Source: Tamarix chinensis (taxonomy: Eukaryota; Streptophyta; Magnoliopsida; Caryophyllales; Tamaricaceae). Taken from it: a stretch of 64,000 nucleotides of DNA. The stretch covers positions 55,120,638-55,184,637 of the forward strand of contig CM060177.1 in the NCBI GenBank assembly GCA_030549775.1, in the 5' to 3' direction. This document shows, one piece after another, positions 11,144-22,250 of this stretch. Each line of letters opens with the position of its first letter. Position 1 is the stretch's first letter. Both the position numbers and the translations under genes were made by a program. The notes below the pieces were generated by a model. That model saw only the letters and a list, made by a program, of their open reading frames with translations. It had not been told where the DNA came from and searched no databases.

Positions 11144-13115
11144 GAATCATTTTTAAAAGGTTAATTGTCGTATTCTAGGATTTTTTATTGCTAATTGTTA
11201 TGAATATTTTTTGTGATATACCATGTTATTTTTATTATATGAATCTATATATGATTGTTAATGCTATGATATGTGGTTGATATTATATGACAGACAATGA
11301 GTAAGTAAGGATTATGCGGTATTGTTATTTTATTGGGAAAAATCATCGGTTTGAAATATGTTTGTATCATGGGTTTATTAATGACATAATAAGGTATATG
11401 GGGAAAATGTGGATTTGGAGATAATGTTACAAAACATATAAATTTTGCATGAAATAAGAGTTTTGTTATCTATAAGGGCATTCTAGTCAACATGGGTTAA
11501 ATATGAGAATCATGAAATTTTAAGGTGTTATATCATATAAATTATGCTAAGGAGTTTATAAGAAGTTTTTAGAATAGTTGTGAATAACCTACATTTGATA
11601 AAGTATGAAAATGGTTTGATTTAAGAATAGTAAGAAGTGATTTAGGGAGGCTATTATCACTTGCATGAAATGGTAGAGTTATAATACATGATCCAAATAT
11701 GTTGTTAATATTAGTATTATTAGATTGTATATTTAATATGGTGATTGTTTGAGCCTTACAAGAAAATTCATGATGGAATTATGAAATTAGGTTTTATAAG
11801 CCCCGAAAATAGTAACTACTGAGATTTGAGTATATTGATAATAATAATAATAATAATAATAATAATTGAGGTAAAAGTACTAAGTTTGGTTGTTAAAAGA
11901 ATAGTAGTAGAAGAGTTATGATAGATGTGTGAAATTAGGGCTTCAGAAAAAAAATATAAGGGTATTAACCCTAGAGAATGGCCGTATGATTTCATGATGT
12001 GCCTTACCTATTTTGAAAAAAAATTTCTCTCATCAAATAAAACATGAATAAGATATTAATCACTAAAAGTGAAAGATCATATGAGTCTAGCCAAGGTATT
12101 TATGGGTATGTTCCACCGAATGATAATAGTAGTTGAGGTATGCTGTCCCTGAGTGGTGATTCAATATGTTCCACCGAATTAAGAATAGTGGGGACCTATA
12201 CTCATCATGAATAAGAATATGATTTCAGATGAGTAACCTATTAGATAAGATATTAATTATTTAAAGTGTGGGACCAAGGTGCTTGTGGGCCTTTTCTATT
12301 GGACAATAATAGTGGCTCGAGTGTGTTATCCCTAAGAGGTTCTTTATGTATAATGGGTTAGGATTATTTTGAACTAAGAGGTGTAGGGTCTATTCCACCA
12401 AAAAATAATAGTGGCTCAGTTGTATTATCCTTAAGAGGTGCTTTAGACCATTCCACAAGTTTAAGAATAGTAGGGTCCCTGACCTCAACGTAAATAAAAG
12501 AATGAAAATGGGTATATCTAATAAAGAGGCTTGGATCAGCATTTACCTTGTGATACTTTATGTGTTTTATACATGTACTTATCCTCTGTTATGAATGCTT
12601 GTACTTAACTATGTCCCTAACTCAATAGTATCATTACCTTACTCAGTATGCAGCGTAATGACCATCGTTTTTATGAGTGTTGCTCATTCCCACGTGTAGA
12701 GGACCCTTATGCTTTTGTGAAGGTCTATGAGGACTATTTGGATAATTTTTATACCTTAGATGCATTGTATAGGGAGGAGTGACACTTTTTGTACTAGTTG
12801 TTTATGTGAAGAGTTATGTTATACAAATGACATTTTTACCATGATACCTTTTGGACTCTTCAATCTATGGTATCTCTTTTTATTATATTTTTTTATTGTA
12901 TCCTAGAGTTAATCTCCAAACTCATAATTATATTTATAAAGCTCCTCTCATTTATAATTACTTTATTTAATCAGAATGCTTTTATCCTTATAATTGGTGT
13001 AAGGATGATATGGTAAACAGGACATACATCAATTACGGTAGTAACACTCGATATTTTGAATATATGCTTCTTCTATACAATGAAATTTTTCATTAGTAAA
13101 ATTTGGGATGTCATA
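11144..13115 (+). mobile_element. LTR-A, second part
   Basis: This appears to be the rest of LTR-A after the LTR-B insertion. Its end (agtaacactcgatattttga, then attagtaaaatttgggatgtca) aligns with the end of LTR-D at 50150-50237, and the part near 12100-12480 carries 'ccaccga..aataatagt' motifs that are the antisense of the LTR-C modules. The target duplication of the LTR-B insertion is not clean (caaag versus gaaga), so the exact junction is uncertain. A short ATA run lies at 11840-11868. No genes were seen. Confidence 0.5.
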
Positions 13116-14418
13116 CTCTACCCAAATTCAACCCTCTCTCTCTCCTTTCACCTTCTATTTTAACCCACTAGCCTTCCTCTTAGGCCTTATTTCTAATTTC
13201 AACGCATCTTTAACACTTGCAACACTCTTCCTTTTCTCTCTTTTTCTTAGCATATTTTAGTTTGCTATGTGCTCCTCTTCCATTTCTTTTCCATAAAATA
13301 TTAAGGCCTCTTATATCTGGCCTTGAATAGTACAAATCAATCCCTTCTCTTCTTCTTATTATATACCTCAGTTCCTCTCTTTCTTTCTCTAAACAAACAA
13401 GGTTTGCGGTTTAGAAAGGGTTGAAGATATTTTCCTTTTTTCTCTTGGCAAGTCTAACCATAAAAGGAGGTTGAGTGTGCTTCATCTTTTCCTTATTCTC
13501 TATTTCTGGATCTTAAGTGAATTTTTAATGTGTTTTTACTTATTTTAATTCATGATATATGTAGGGTAATTAAGAGTCTTGGAAAAGATCACCAAGTTAG
13601 GAGTACTTGATATTTTCTAAATCATAGTTACTTAGTGTAAGGAAATATTATCTTTAATATGCCTAAGTAGTTGTGTTGTATATTGGGATTTCATGATTTT
13701 TGGTATGTTCCATGTTAAGCATGTGTTTATGCTAATTTTTGACATTAATCATGCTTGCATGATTTTGTATTGTTGGAAGTATGAGCATATTTTAGTCATT
13801 TTAGCCTTTTGTGATTTTTGATTAATAAAGAACAATGATATAATTCAAATTGATGAGGATGTTCAATAGTGTGAGCATGTTTTTATGCATGTTTTAATAT
13901 TTTGAGATCATGTTAGTATTCTATGATTAACTTAAGAATTATACTAATGAATCACATGTTGTATCTAGTATTTCACCCAAGTAAAGCAATCAACTAGTAT
14001 GGGAAATACCAGTACACTAGTTCAATAATCTACTAGTTTTTGCCTACCAATCAACTAATTAAGCTAAAATTTTACTATAATCACTGAAGTGATGTTTCTA
14101 CCTAAGGCCATAGTTAGATGGTTTATCTACATCTAATTCTTCTTTTTATTGGAACAATCAATTGGTAAGGGTAACAGATCTAGTGATACACAAGTCAACT
14201 AATCACCCTCATACTTGTTGATTGGCTTCCTTTTTCTTTTGTATCTTTTTTATTCCTAAACTTATCAATTAGTTTTGTAGGACATGTAATGGTTTATTGG
14301 GCAATTATGTGATATTTTAGGGATATAACCTTATATCTTTAACTTAGCATTTGGAATTAAAATCATGATCTTGGCATTCTATTATTAAATTTTCAAAAAG
14401 GTTTAAATTCATAAAATA
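13116..14418 (+). mobile_element. LTR-like fragment of unassigned family, left half
   Basis: A pyrimidine-rich leader-like start (13125-13500) is followed by AT-rich sequence with several ACTAGT-containing motifs (13980-14230) like those in LTR-D. No open frame is recognisable. It is cut at 14419 by LTR-B copy 2, and 45913-46792 may be its continuation. The assignment is inferred from composition and position. Confidence 0.35.
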
Positions 14419-15498
14419 TGTTGCATAGCCTCCAAATTTATTACTTAAAATTTTATTTTACGAAAGTATTAATAAGAAAATAGTGGGTGTTGCCACTACA
14501 CTTAGTCAACTCTTGTTCCCTCACCTTTCTAATGCCAAGTGTTTAATCTCAAAACAAGTTAGATCAAAAACAAAGTAAGAGAGAGAGACACACAGAGAGA
14601 GACAGAGAGAGAGAATAATATAAATAAAAGTTACACATAAACATCTTCTATACAATAATAATAATTGAAGCACAATAAGAAACATAAGAGTTCAAGGAAA
14701 AATGGATTACAATAAAAGTTAGCACCTAAAGGTATAACACTAATTTTCCCCAACTCTTAAACCCAAAAGCCCATTCCTAGAACTAGATATCCTCCCAAGG
14801 ACCCAACTAATCCTTTTCACACTTGTATGCCTCGTTCCACTCCATGGCTTGCATATAACAATTTGTAAATGTAGTATTAGCACGAATTCTTCATACTGAG
14901 TAAATTACAAAACCACACAAGAGGTAGCATACTCACATAACACATAGTCATGTAATAAAGCAGAAACATGCTCATAGCACAAAGATTATGTACTAATAAT
15001 ATAGTATTTATCATGTGATAACATATACAACATCAAGTCTCACGCTCAACAAATAATTATGCTTTAACCATTTCACATCATATCACCATACACAATAATT
15101 ATATTATAACACTTGACCATGTGCACTAAGTCCCTACCAACCAACCAACCAAATTGATTTCGATAATAAAATTATGACACAAAGGCAACTACTGAATACA
15201 AAAATCCAAAATTATTTAAAATACCAAAAGTAGGGAACATAGGCAACTACCAAACCAATAATCCAATACATACCAAAGGAATCAAAAAATATTTCCTTAT
15301 TATTTATTTTACTCATGGGAGTCATAAAGAACATAGGGAACATGACATGCACTCAGTCATACTGATGCATGGAGGCCACACAATACCCTTAGACCATAAC
15401 CCATGGACACTTATGTACACTTGGTCATACTATATTAACAAGATAACAGAATACCATTAGTCCTCCTAAGCCACCTCATCCTTAATTATCGATACTAA
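14419..15498 (-). mobile_element. LTR-B copy 2, first part (antisense)
   Basis: It starts tgttgcatagcctccaaatt, a decayed LTR end, and then parallels LTR-B copy 1 (cccaactcttaaacccaaaagcc; ccaaggacccaact; cacaagaggtagc). It includes a GA repeat at 14579-14620 and two units of the 49-bp array near 15165-15270. It stops at 15498, where the Athila-like LTR starts, and resumes at about 43794. Confidence 0.7.
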
Positions 15499-17060
15499 TG
15501 TGCGCTTAGTTCAACAATGTTTTGTAGGGTAATAGTAATAATGGGGCACAACACAATCATGCAAGTATATATGATCGATCCAAGTAATCAAGTGATTAGA
15601 TGATGTCGATCCCGCAGGGAAACATGAATGAAATATGCTTCACCGAAGTTAAGTGTTCTGTGAACCTACTTATGCAACTAAAATTTAGTAGGGTGATGAT
15701 GAAAATGTAAAGAAGTAAATAAATGCTCAATAAGTTACTAATATCAATGTAAGATAGATGGGAAGGGAATTAGAAGATAGAGTCATGAAAGGATAATTGT
15801 TCACACCAAGTGTACGTACCCTATCACAATTCATAGCATGTCAGGCTCAATGAATATTAATCCTTTTAGACTTACTAGGTTCAACTCAATGGTAAAACAT
15901 ACTCACAGGTCATCTCCATTACAATGTATGGACCTTAATAATGTCATGGACAGAGTTTTGGAAGATTATGAAAAGGTTTCTTCACCTTTTGGTGCCAACC
16001 CTATCACTATTTGTCATAGTGAGTTGTGTACACTATCCCAATTAATATAGAATTTGGAGGAGTGCTTAATGTGGCGAACGTTCAACACATCAACAATTAG
16101 ATCTCAACAAAGTGAAATATAATTTAACCCAACATGACTAAAATTTCAACAAATACAGAAACAAAGGGTTCCAACCTTTCCTTTTACTAAGGAGTTTAGC
16201 TAATAATAAACTCTTTCAAGCCAAATAGAAGATAAAGAAGAGGAAAAAGGGAGGGACCGGGCAGATCTGAAAACTCCCCCTATTTACCCTAATCACTCCT
16301 TCTTTTCCCTATCTTGGTTGAGCTTTGCTGAGACTCTCCTTTTTTTCCTTTCTCTACTACTCTTCTATTAATATAGATATCTCTCTAGATTAACGATTGA
16401 TGATCCATTGGTGATCCCTCCTGCCCTCTCCTGATATCTTCATGGGGTATTTATAATGTGCAAAACATGTAGATACGACAAATGTTCTCTGGTGTTACGA
16501 TGGCCGCTTGTACCAAGTTGTCATGCGGCTCTACTCTATGTTAGGTGATAATACCCTATAGTGGTACCCTAGTGAATGCTACCAACTTAAAAAGAATTAT
16601 GAGTTCTTCTTTTGTTAGCATGTAGACTTGTGATGGCTACCTAAGAGGTGGCTCCTATAGTCTTGGCAGGTTGCGGATACACTTTGATACGCTGGGTTGC
16701 CGCAGTTCCTACACATACCTTGAAATTTAAGTATGTAAAATCATTAATCCTATGAGGTGTCATAAGAACAAAAATTGCTATTAGTTCATAGGGTATAATA
16801 TCTCTTTTTAGGCTAAACTTAAGAGGGTTATGTGACATCTCAATAGGTGGAAAAACTATTAAGAAACACACCATATGACTCACTCATATAGTAAACATCA
16901 TAGACATAATGATACTTGCAGGGTACTTTAATCAACTCAAATCCACTCCCCTAAATAGAGACCCCTAAGTAAAATAAGGAAGCAATTCTCAGCCTTGAAT
17001 CATGTTGAGCTTTAAATTTCTACTAAAAATTATCCGCATATGTACAAGATATATTAAAAG
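15499..17060 (-). mobile_element. 3' LTR of the Athila-like element
   Basis: From TGTGCGCTTAG on, this matches 42243-43740 in the same orientation with many near-identical blocks (gtagggtaatagtaataatg; gcacaacacaatc; ctcaataagtta). The two copies flank the Athila-like coding remnants and are its LTRs. The left junction preserves ...gatactaa, and ...tactag follows the other LTR at 43794, a probable 5-bp target duplication. The far end near 17060 is blurred. The open frame at 15838-16050 has a degraded equivalent in the other LTR and is not a gene. Confidence 0.8.
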
Positions 17061-17436
17061 GGTTAGCATTGAGTTGTGTGTGGAAGGAAAAATCATTTTT
17101 ATGGATTTCTCTTCAGGGCTTCTTACGAAACCAATAAGGATCATCAAGGCACTTGTGAACTCAAAATCCCTTTCTATTAGTCAGCCTACTCATAACTTAA
17201 TATTTTTTTGCAAGTATAAGATAGGGTTTCCTCAAGTTGTCATGGTCTTTTTATGCGAGTGTACATCTGGGTCTTAGATAGGTACCCCTAGTTACTCTAC
17301 CCTGACACCTATTTCAAAAATGTTTAAGCAAGCTTGTCACCCTACTAAATGGTTTGACGCAAGTGCACCCATGGTTATCATGCAAGTGCCGACAGTTACT
17401 AGGTGTTTTGAGCATTAAAACTACCCTATCTATAAA
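17061..17436 (-). mobile_element. Athila-like 3' non-coding region
   Basis: This stretch lies between the LTR and the LINE. No domain is recognisable on either strand. It is assigned to the Athila-like element by position only. The 91-residue frame at 17002-17277 has no recognisable content. Confidence 0.35.
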
Positions 17437-17759
17437 AAAAAATTTGATAAGTAAGAAATTTTATTACTTTCGAAATAGAGATTACAAAGTAGTAGAACGT
17501 TCAATACAATCAAGAAGCGATAACCATCTAGCATAATTAGCATGAAAACTATGGTGCACTATCCTCCTGGAGACATTCATAATAATGATTCTTAATAGCA
17601 TAGAATTATGTCTAACCCTATTCTAAAACAACCTAAGGTTCCTTTCATGCTAAATAGTAGTAAGGTAAGAAACAAATAAAGCTCCTAAAATGGGTTTCTT
17701 CTTTTATGCTTGCCGAAATCTTGTAGTTAAGGCCTTAACTTCATGTTCCCACACAAGAA

Positions 17760-18707
17760 TCAGGTCACTTCAACCACCAACTTTCCTGATATGTTGCCAA
17801 ATAATGGAGGTTTTAAGATAAAACAGAAACAAGTGCTCTCTGGTCTCCATCTGCTGCTGACAGAAAACACAACTTTGTTCCATCTCCATACCTAGATCCC
17901 TCAACCTTGATTTAGTTAACAATCTGTTCCTACATGCAAGCCATGCTATAAATCTTAATCTTGGGGTTGATAAAGATCTCCATACTAGCTTTGCCCATGA
18001 TTGTTTGTCTTATTTAGCTCGAATGGAATGATAGGCTGCTTGAATGCTATATTCAAAAACTTTTCTTGTCTCACAACTCTGTATATAATCCTAGATTAGA
18101 GATCTTGTTTGCAAAATCCTGAGAAAAATCGAGGAAGTATAAGCAGGAGTAAAGTCCCACACAGATCCCTGCTTAAGATATATTGAATGCACTCATTTGA
18201 CCCATAATATATCCTTTTTTGCTGCAATATTCCATAGAAGCTTCCCCAAAGCACGACAATTCCAAAGCTCCAGGTTGAGTAAACCAAGTCTACCTTCATT
18301 GATTGGTGAGCAAAGCTTATCCCAAGCAACAAGGGTAGCCTTCCTTACATGCAACTTTTCAGACCATAGGAAATTCCTACACATGCTAATAAAATAGTGC
18401 AACACTTTCCTAGGGAGCAAAATAATTTGACTAAAGTAGAGTTGGATACTGAATAGGACAGATTTAATGAGTTGCAGCCGCCCAGCATAAGACAGAAATA
18501 AGTTGCTCCAATGTCTCAATCTAGCTGTAATCTTATCCAGCAATGGTTGTAGATGGGCTGCAGACAAATGAGATGAGGTCAAAGGCAGTCCCAGGTAAGT
18601 GATAGGAAAAACACCATTAGGAAACCTGAGAAAATACAGAATAGCTGCTTGGGATTGGGCATCAACACCCCCAAAAAACACACTGCACTTAAGAGGTTTA
18701 ATAGATA
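17760..18707 (-). pseudogene. LINE ORF2 C-terminal part (post-RT region and zf-RVT)
   Basis: Downstream of the catalytic domain, the frame reads GVFPITYLGLPLTSSHLSA, then DKITARLRHWSNLFLSYAGR and LQLIKSVLFSIQLYF, which is the conserved region after the palm in plant LINEs. Near 17780-17990 comes a zf-RVT-like stretch (WHKLVWRSLSTPRLRFIAW, ACRNRLLTKSRL, C-V-F-C). The cysteine-rich part is thought to help the LINE protein bind its RNA or target. The LTR at 18708-19900 cuts it off from the catalytic core. Confidence 0.8.
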
Positions 18708-19900
18708 TGTAACACCCCCAAAATTCACTACTCAAAAATTTCATTTTATATAAAGATTGGCGGAAGCAAAACAACAAACTGTGAATTTCGGGGATATTAC
18801 TGCCACACTTAGTACTAGACCGGTTCACTCATACCGTTCCAGTACCAAGTGCTAAGGCTAAAAAAAATGAAATACAATTTGCAAGAAATTCAACATACTT
18901 AAATCAGAGTAGCGTACCAAATCATTTACAAGAATAAAATCCACCAGTGGTGGTTACAGTAACTACATTAACATTAAAACCAAGAATTTAAAAGAGAAGG
19001 ATAAAAACTCTAACTGTTCTGGATAATTCCTTACTCTCTTTCCCGTTGCCCACTTGAGTAGCACCTGAAAAGACCTGCAAGGGACACTGCCCATTGAATA
19101 GGCAGGGGCCCCACGAAGGGAACCCTTTACTACTATAGTACTAAGTAACCCTTTAATACCACACTTAAAAATAGGCCCGCAATGCGGCACATAATGCAAG
19201 CTATATACATATGTAATGAGAGGTGCATACATAGCAATCACATATATAACAAGGCTGCCACATATCAACAAGTTATAAGGTACGATCGATACTTTTGGGC
19301 CTTAAGCCATTAGTCCATCATTATTCAATCATCTCTCTGTTTATATCCAAGTGAGTGCGGGAACCCCACTATTATAGCCAGTAGACCTGAATACATATAA
19401 AGCAGAACGCTCCTGACCACTATTATTGTTGGTGGATCGGTCTCCAGGGCAGAATGCTCCTGGCCACTATTATTCACTGGTGGACAGGTCTGGTCCCGAC
19501 TCATAAGGTGTTCCACTATAAGTAATTAATATCTTTCCATAATTTATTCACATCCAATGCTTGTTTTATTGAGCTCGGGACCCCCACTATTTTAGGCGGT
19601 GGATCGGGATATATATAATCATCATCCAGGGCAAAACGCTCCTAGGCCACTATTATATCCGGTGGACCGGTACTCAATATCATATGCTAAGGCAACACGC
19701 TCCTGGGCCACTATTATAACCGGTGGATCGGTACTCAATATCATAAGTCAACTGGGCCCAGCTCATTAATCTTTCACTTTCGTAATTAGTGTTTTTCCTT
19801 TCTTTAGTCAGCACAACAATTCTATAATTTTAAAAGCTAATTTATTTCAAATAAAAGTTATTTATTAAATTATAGATTTTTAAAATTTTGGGGGATTACA
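18708..19900 (-). mobile_element. LTR-C copy 2, short solo LTR with AGATA target duplication
   Basis: It begins TGTAACACCCCCAAAATTC and ends TTTTGGGGGATTACA. AGATA occurs on both sides (18703-18707 and 19901-19905), so the insertion is complete. At 1193 bases it is much shorter than its relatives at 3442 and 27977: it keeps the first part with the inverted-repeat modules (19360-19790) and the last few dozen bases but lacks the leader and the promoter-bearing middle. It sits within LINE ORF2. Confidence 0.92.
19360..19760. repeat. Inverted-repeat modules in LTR-C copy 2
   Basis: 'cactattat' blocks alternate with CCGGTGGACCGG (19659-19670) or its variants and with CCAGG-(10)-CCTGG (19444-19463). 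Four or five units are present. Confidence 0.75.
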
Positions 19901-19984
19901 AGATAGCCCTGAAAGTGGAGAGAATTGATCCAGCACCTTTTGAAGACATATCACACTCTGTAGATTGCCCTTACATAACAGCAA

Positions 19985-20980
19985 TCAATCATCGGCAAAA
20001 TTGAGGTTGATTATCTTCAAGCCTTTACATCTAGGATGAGCATTAAACCTTGGATCTACCCATAGCTTCTTCAAATATCTATTGAAATAATCCATCACCA
20101 GCACAAATAAATAAGGATATAGAGGATCTCCTTGCCTTAAACCTCTTCTCCCAGGAAAAGGAGCAGCAAGAACCCCATTGAAGGTGACATAGTAAGACAT
20201 AGTGGTCACACAAGCCATAATCAACTTTGCAAAGTGGGGAGGAAAACCATGCAAGATAAGAAGCTGCTGCAAAAAATTTCAATTTACCATGTCATATGCT
20301 TTTTGAAGATCAATCTTAATCATACATCTAGGTGAAATGCCTTTATAAGAGTACTTCCTGACTAATTCATGAGCCAAAAGTATATTTTCTCCAATGCTTC
20401 TCCCCTTGATGAAAGCATTCTGAGAATGATCAATAATGGTGGGCATAATACTCTTCAATCTATGAACAAAAATTTTAGAGATAATTTTATACAACACATT
20501 GCAGCAGGCTAGGGGTCTAAACTCAATAACCATATTAGCATTTGGTTTCCTTAAGATAAGAGTTAAGGCTATGATGTTTAGCTTCCTAGGCAAGAAACTA
20601 GAGGCACAAAATTCTCGAACATCCCACAATACCTCATCAGCAATAATAGGCCAACTAGCCTTGAAAAAAGCTATAGAAAATCCATAGTCTCTAGGAGCTT
20701 TAGTATCACTCATAGAGAAGATAGACTCTTCGAGTTCAACTTCTATAACAAGTGTAGTGAGCCTAACATGATGAGACTGATCTACAATTGAATCAATAAA
20801 CGAAGGATCTAGATCTCCCTCCATACTAGTAACAGATCCCAAGAGATGCCGATAGTAAGAAATGAAAGCAGCTTGAATGTTGTTAGCCCCTCTAACTTCA
20901 TTATCTTCAGAATCCAACAACAAGACCACTGATTTCCTTTGATGCCTCTCCTTCACCATAGCATAAAAAAAATTATTATT
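19985..20980 (-). pseudogene. LINE reverse transcriptase core
   Basis: Read from 20980 down, the frame has FFYAMVKERHQRKS, the block EFRPLACCNVLYKIISKIFV (fingers), QNAFIKGRSIGENILLAHEL, KIDLQKAYD (first catalytic Asp), then after one stop GLRQGDPLYPYLFVLVMD and FADD (the catalytic Asp pair). All the main catalytic blocks of a non-LTR reverse transcriptase are therefore visible. The frame stays in register across about 2.2 kb with the endonuclease upstream, broken only by stops (20279 and near 20998). Confidence 0.93.
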
Positions 20981-21055
20981 TGAATCCCCACAATTGAGCT
21001 AGTGAATGGAGGCTTTCTACTTAAAGAACAGTTCTTCACAATACAGCAAATGATG

Positions 21056-22234
21056 TTAGTGTCTCTCTTGCAAGTGAAGTAACCTCCTCTGATCAACATC
21101 ACCAGGATTGGAATAACAAGCATTTTTTAGAGCAGCCACCTCCTCCCTAGCTGTCTGCACTTTGTGAGTGATAGAGCCATATTTTTCTCTATTAAATTTC
21201 TTGAACTCTTGTTTCAAAAGCCCTAATCTCCTTGAAACCCTAAGCAAAAAATTCCCTCCCAATTTAATCCTCTATACTCTCTAGACAATAGGAAGAAACT
21301 CCTTAGACTCAATCCAAAACTTGAAAAACTTGAAAGGTTTAGAACCTGACAGAGAGGAAATATTAAGATGGATAACCATAGGACAATGGTCAGAGATTAA
21401 AGGGGTCAGAAAATCTGCCATAGACTGAGGATAAGAATCCAACCATGCTAAATTCACAAGAGCTCTATCCAGCTTGCAACAGACCTCCTCCTCTCCTTCT
21501 CTATGAATGGACCAAGTGAATTGGCACCCCTGACTTTGAAGATCAAAAATACTCAGCTCCTGACAACAATCCCTAAAGTCTTTAACATTTGAGAAATTAG
21601 GGATCCTGCCCTGGAATTTATTAGAAGCATTCAGCACAACATTAAAATCCCCTACCACAATCCAAGGAACATTTCCTAGTGAATGAGTCTTCAACCATTT
21701 CCATAAGGTCTTTCGTTCAGCGCCACTATTATAAGCATAGAAAAAAGCCACAAAGAAACTTGCAATAGTCTACAAATTTGTAACATGACACAAAATAGCC
21801 TGATCACAAAGAGAGTAAGATCCCAGCACCCAAACATTTGGATTCCAAATGACCCAGATCCTACCATTTGGATGCTGAGAATAATTAGTAATGGCAGACC
21901 AACCCTTTTGGATTTTATTAAACACAGCAGCAAAGTTGGGTTCTTTAACCTTAATTTCAAGTAAACTAAATAAAGACAATTTGTGTCTAGCACAAAACCT
22001 CATGACTTTCTTATGCTTGGAAGTCTTATTCAAGCCACAAACATTCCAAGCACTAAGAATATCCCCTAGGATCCAGGAATGAATAACCCTATCCCCCCCA
22101 TGAACACCTACTTCTCCATCCACCCCTGAACCATGCTGACCAATAGGCCCCTCCTGAGATCCAGCGAGGAGTGCCCTTTGTCTAGTCATCCTTGGTTTAG
22201 TAAAATTAGTAGATCTCTGAACAGACTGATCCAA
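21056..22234 (-). pseudogene. LINE apurinic-type endonuclease domain
   Basis: The N-terminal part of ORF2 shows SAWNVCGLN, the LLEIK acidic block (usual form ETK), IVVGDFNVVL, FTWS, KLDRALVN and LISDHCPMVIHL in the order of the EEP (exonuclease-endonuclease-phosphatase) fold, which nicks target DNA for LINE priming. In-frame stops at 21770, 21281 and 21056 inactivate it, but no frameshift is seen over the domain. The 21056-21262 part is the linker to the reverse transcriptase. Confidence 0.92.
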
Positions 22235-22250
22235 TCTAATGTGGTACTAT

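Larger units (their letters stand above)
17437..22250 (-). mobile_element. L1-type LINE, 5'-truncated, inserted in the Athila-like element
   Basis: ORF2 runs antisense from about 22234 (endonuclease) through reverse transcriptase to a C-terminal zinc-finger region near 17760, and the 3' end reads TAATAAAATTTCTTACTTAT followed by CAAA, a common plant LINE tail (complement of 17437-17470). ORF1 is not found, so the copy is probably 5'-truncated near 22250. A solo LTR (18708-19900) interrupts it. No clear target duplication could be fixed. The frame is largely unbroken apart from a few stops, which suggests a fairly recent insertion. Confidence 0.85.

Noticed and set aside
15838..16050. 70-residue frame in the Athila 3' LTR
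   Set aside because: The equivalent segment in the 5' LTR (about 42580-42790) has lost the frame, so it is not conserved as coding sequence.
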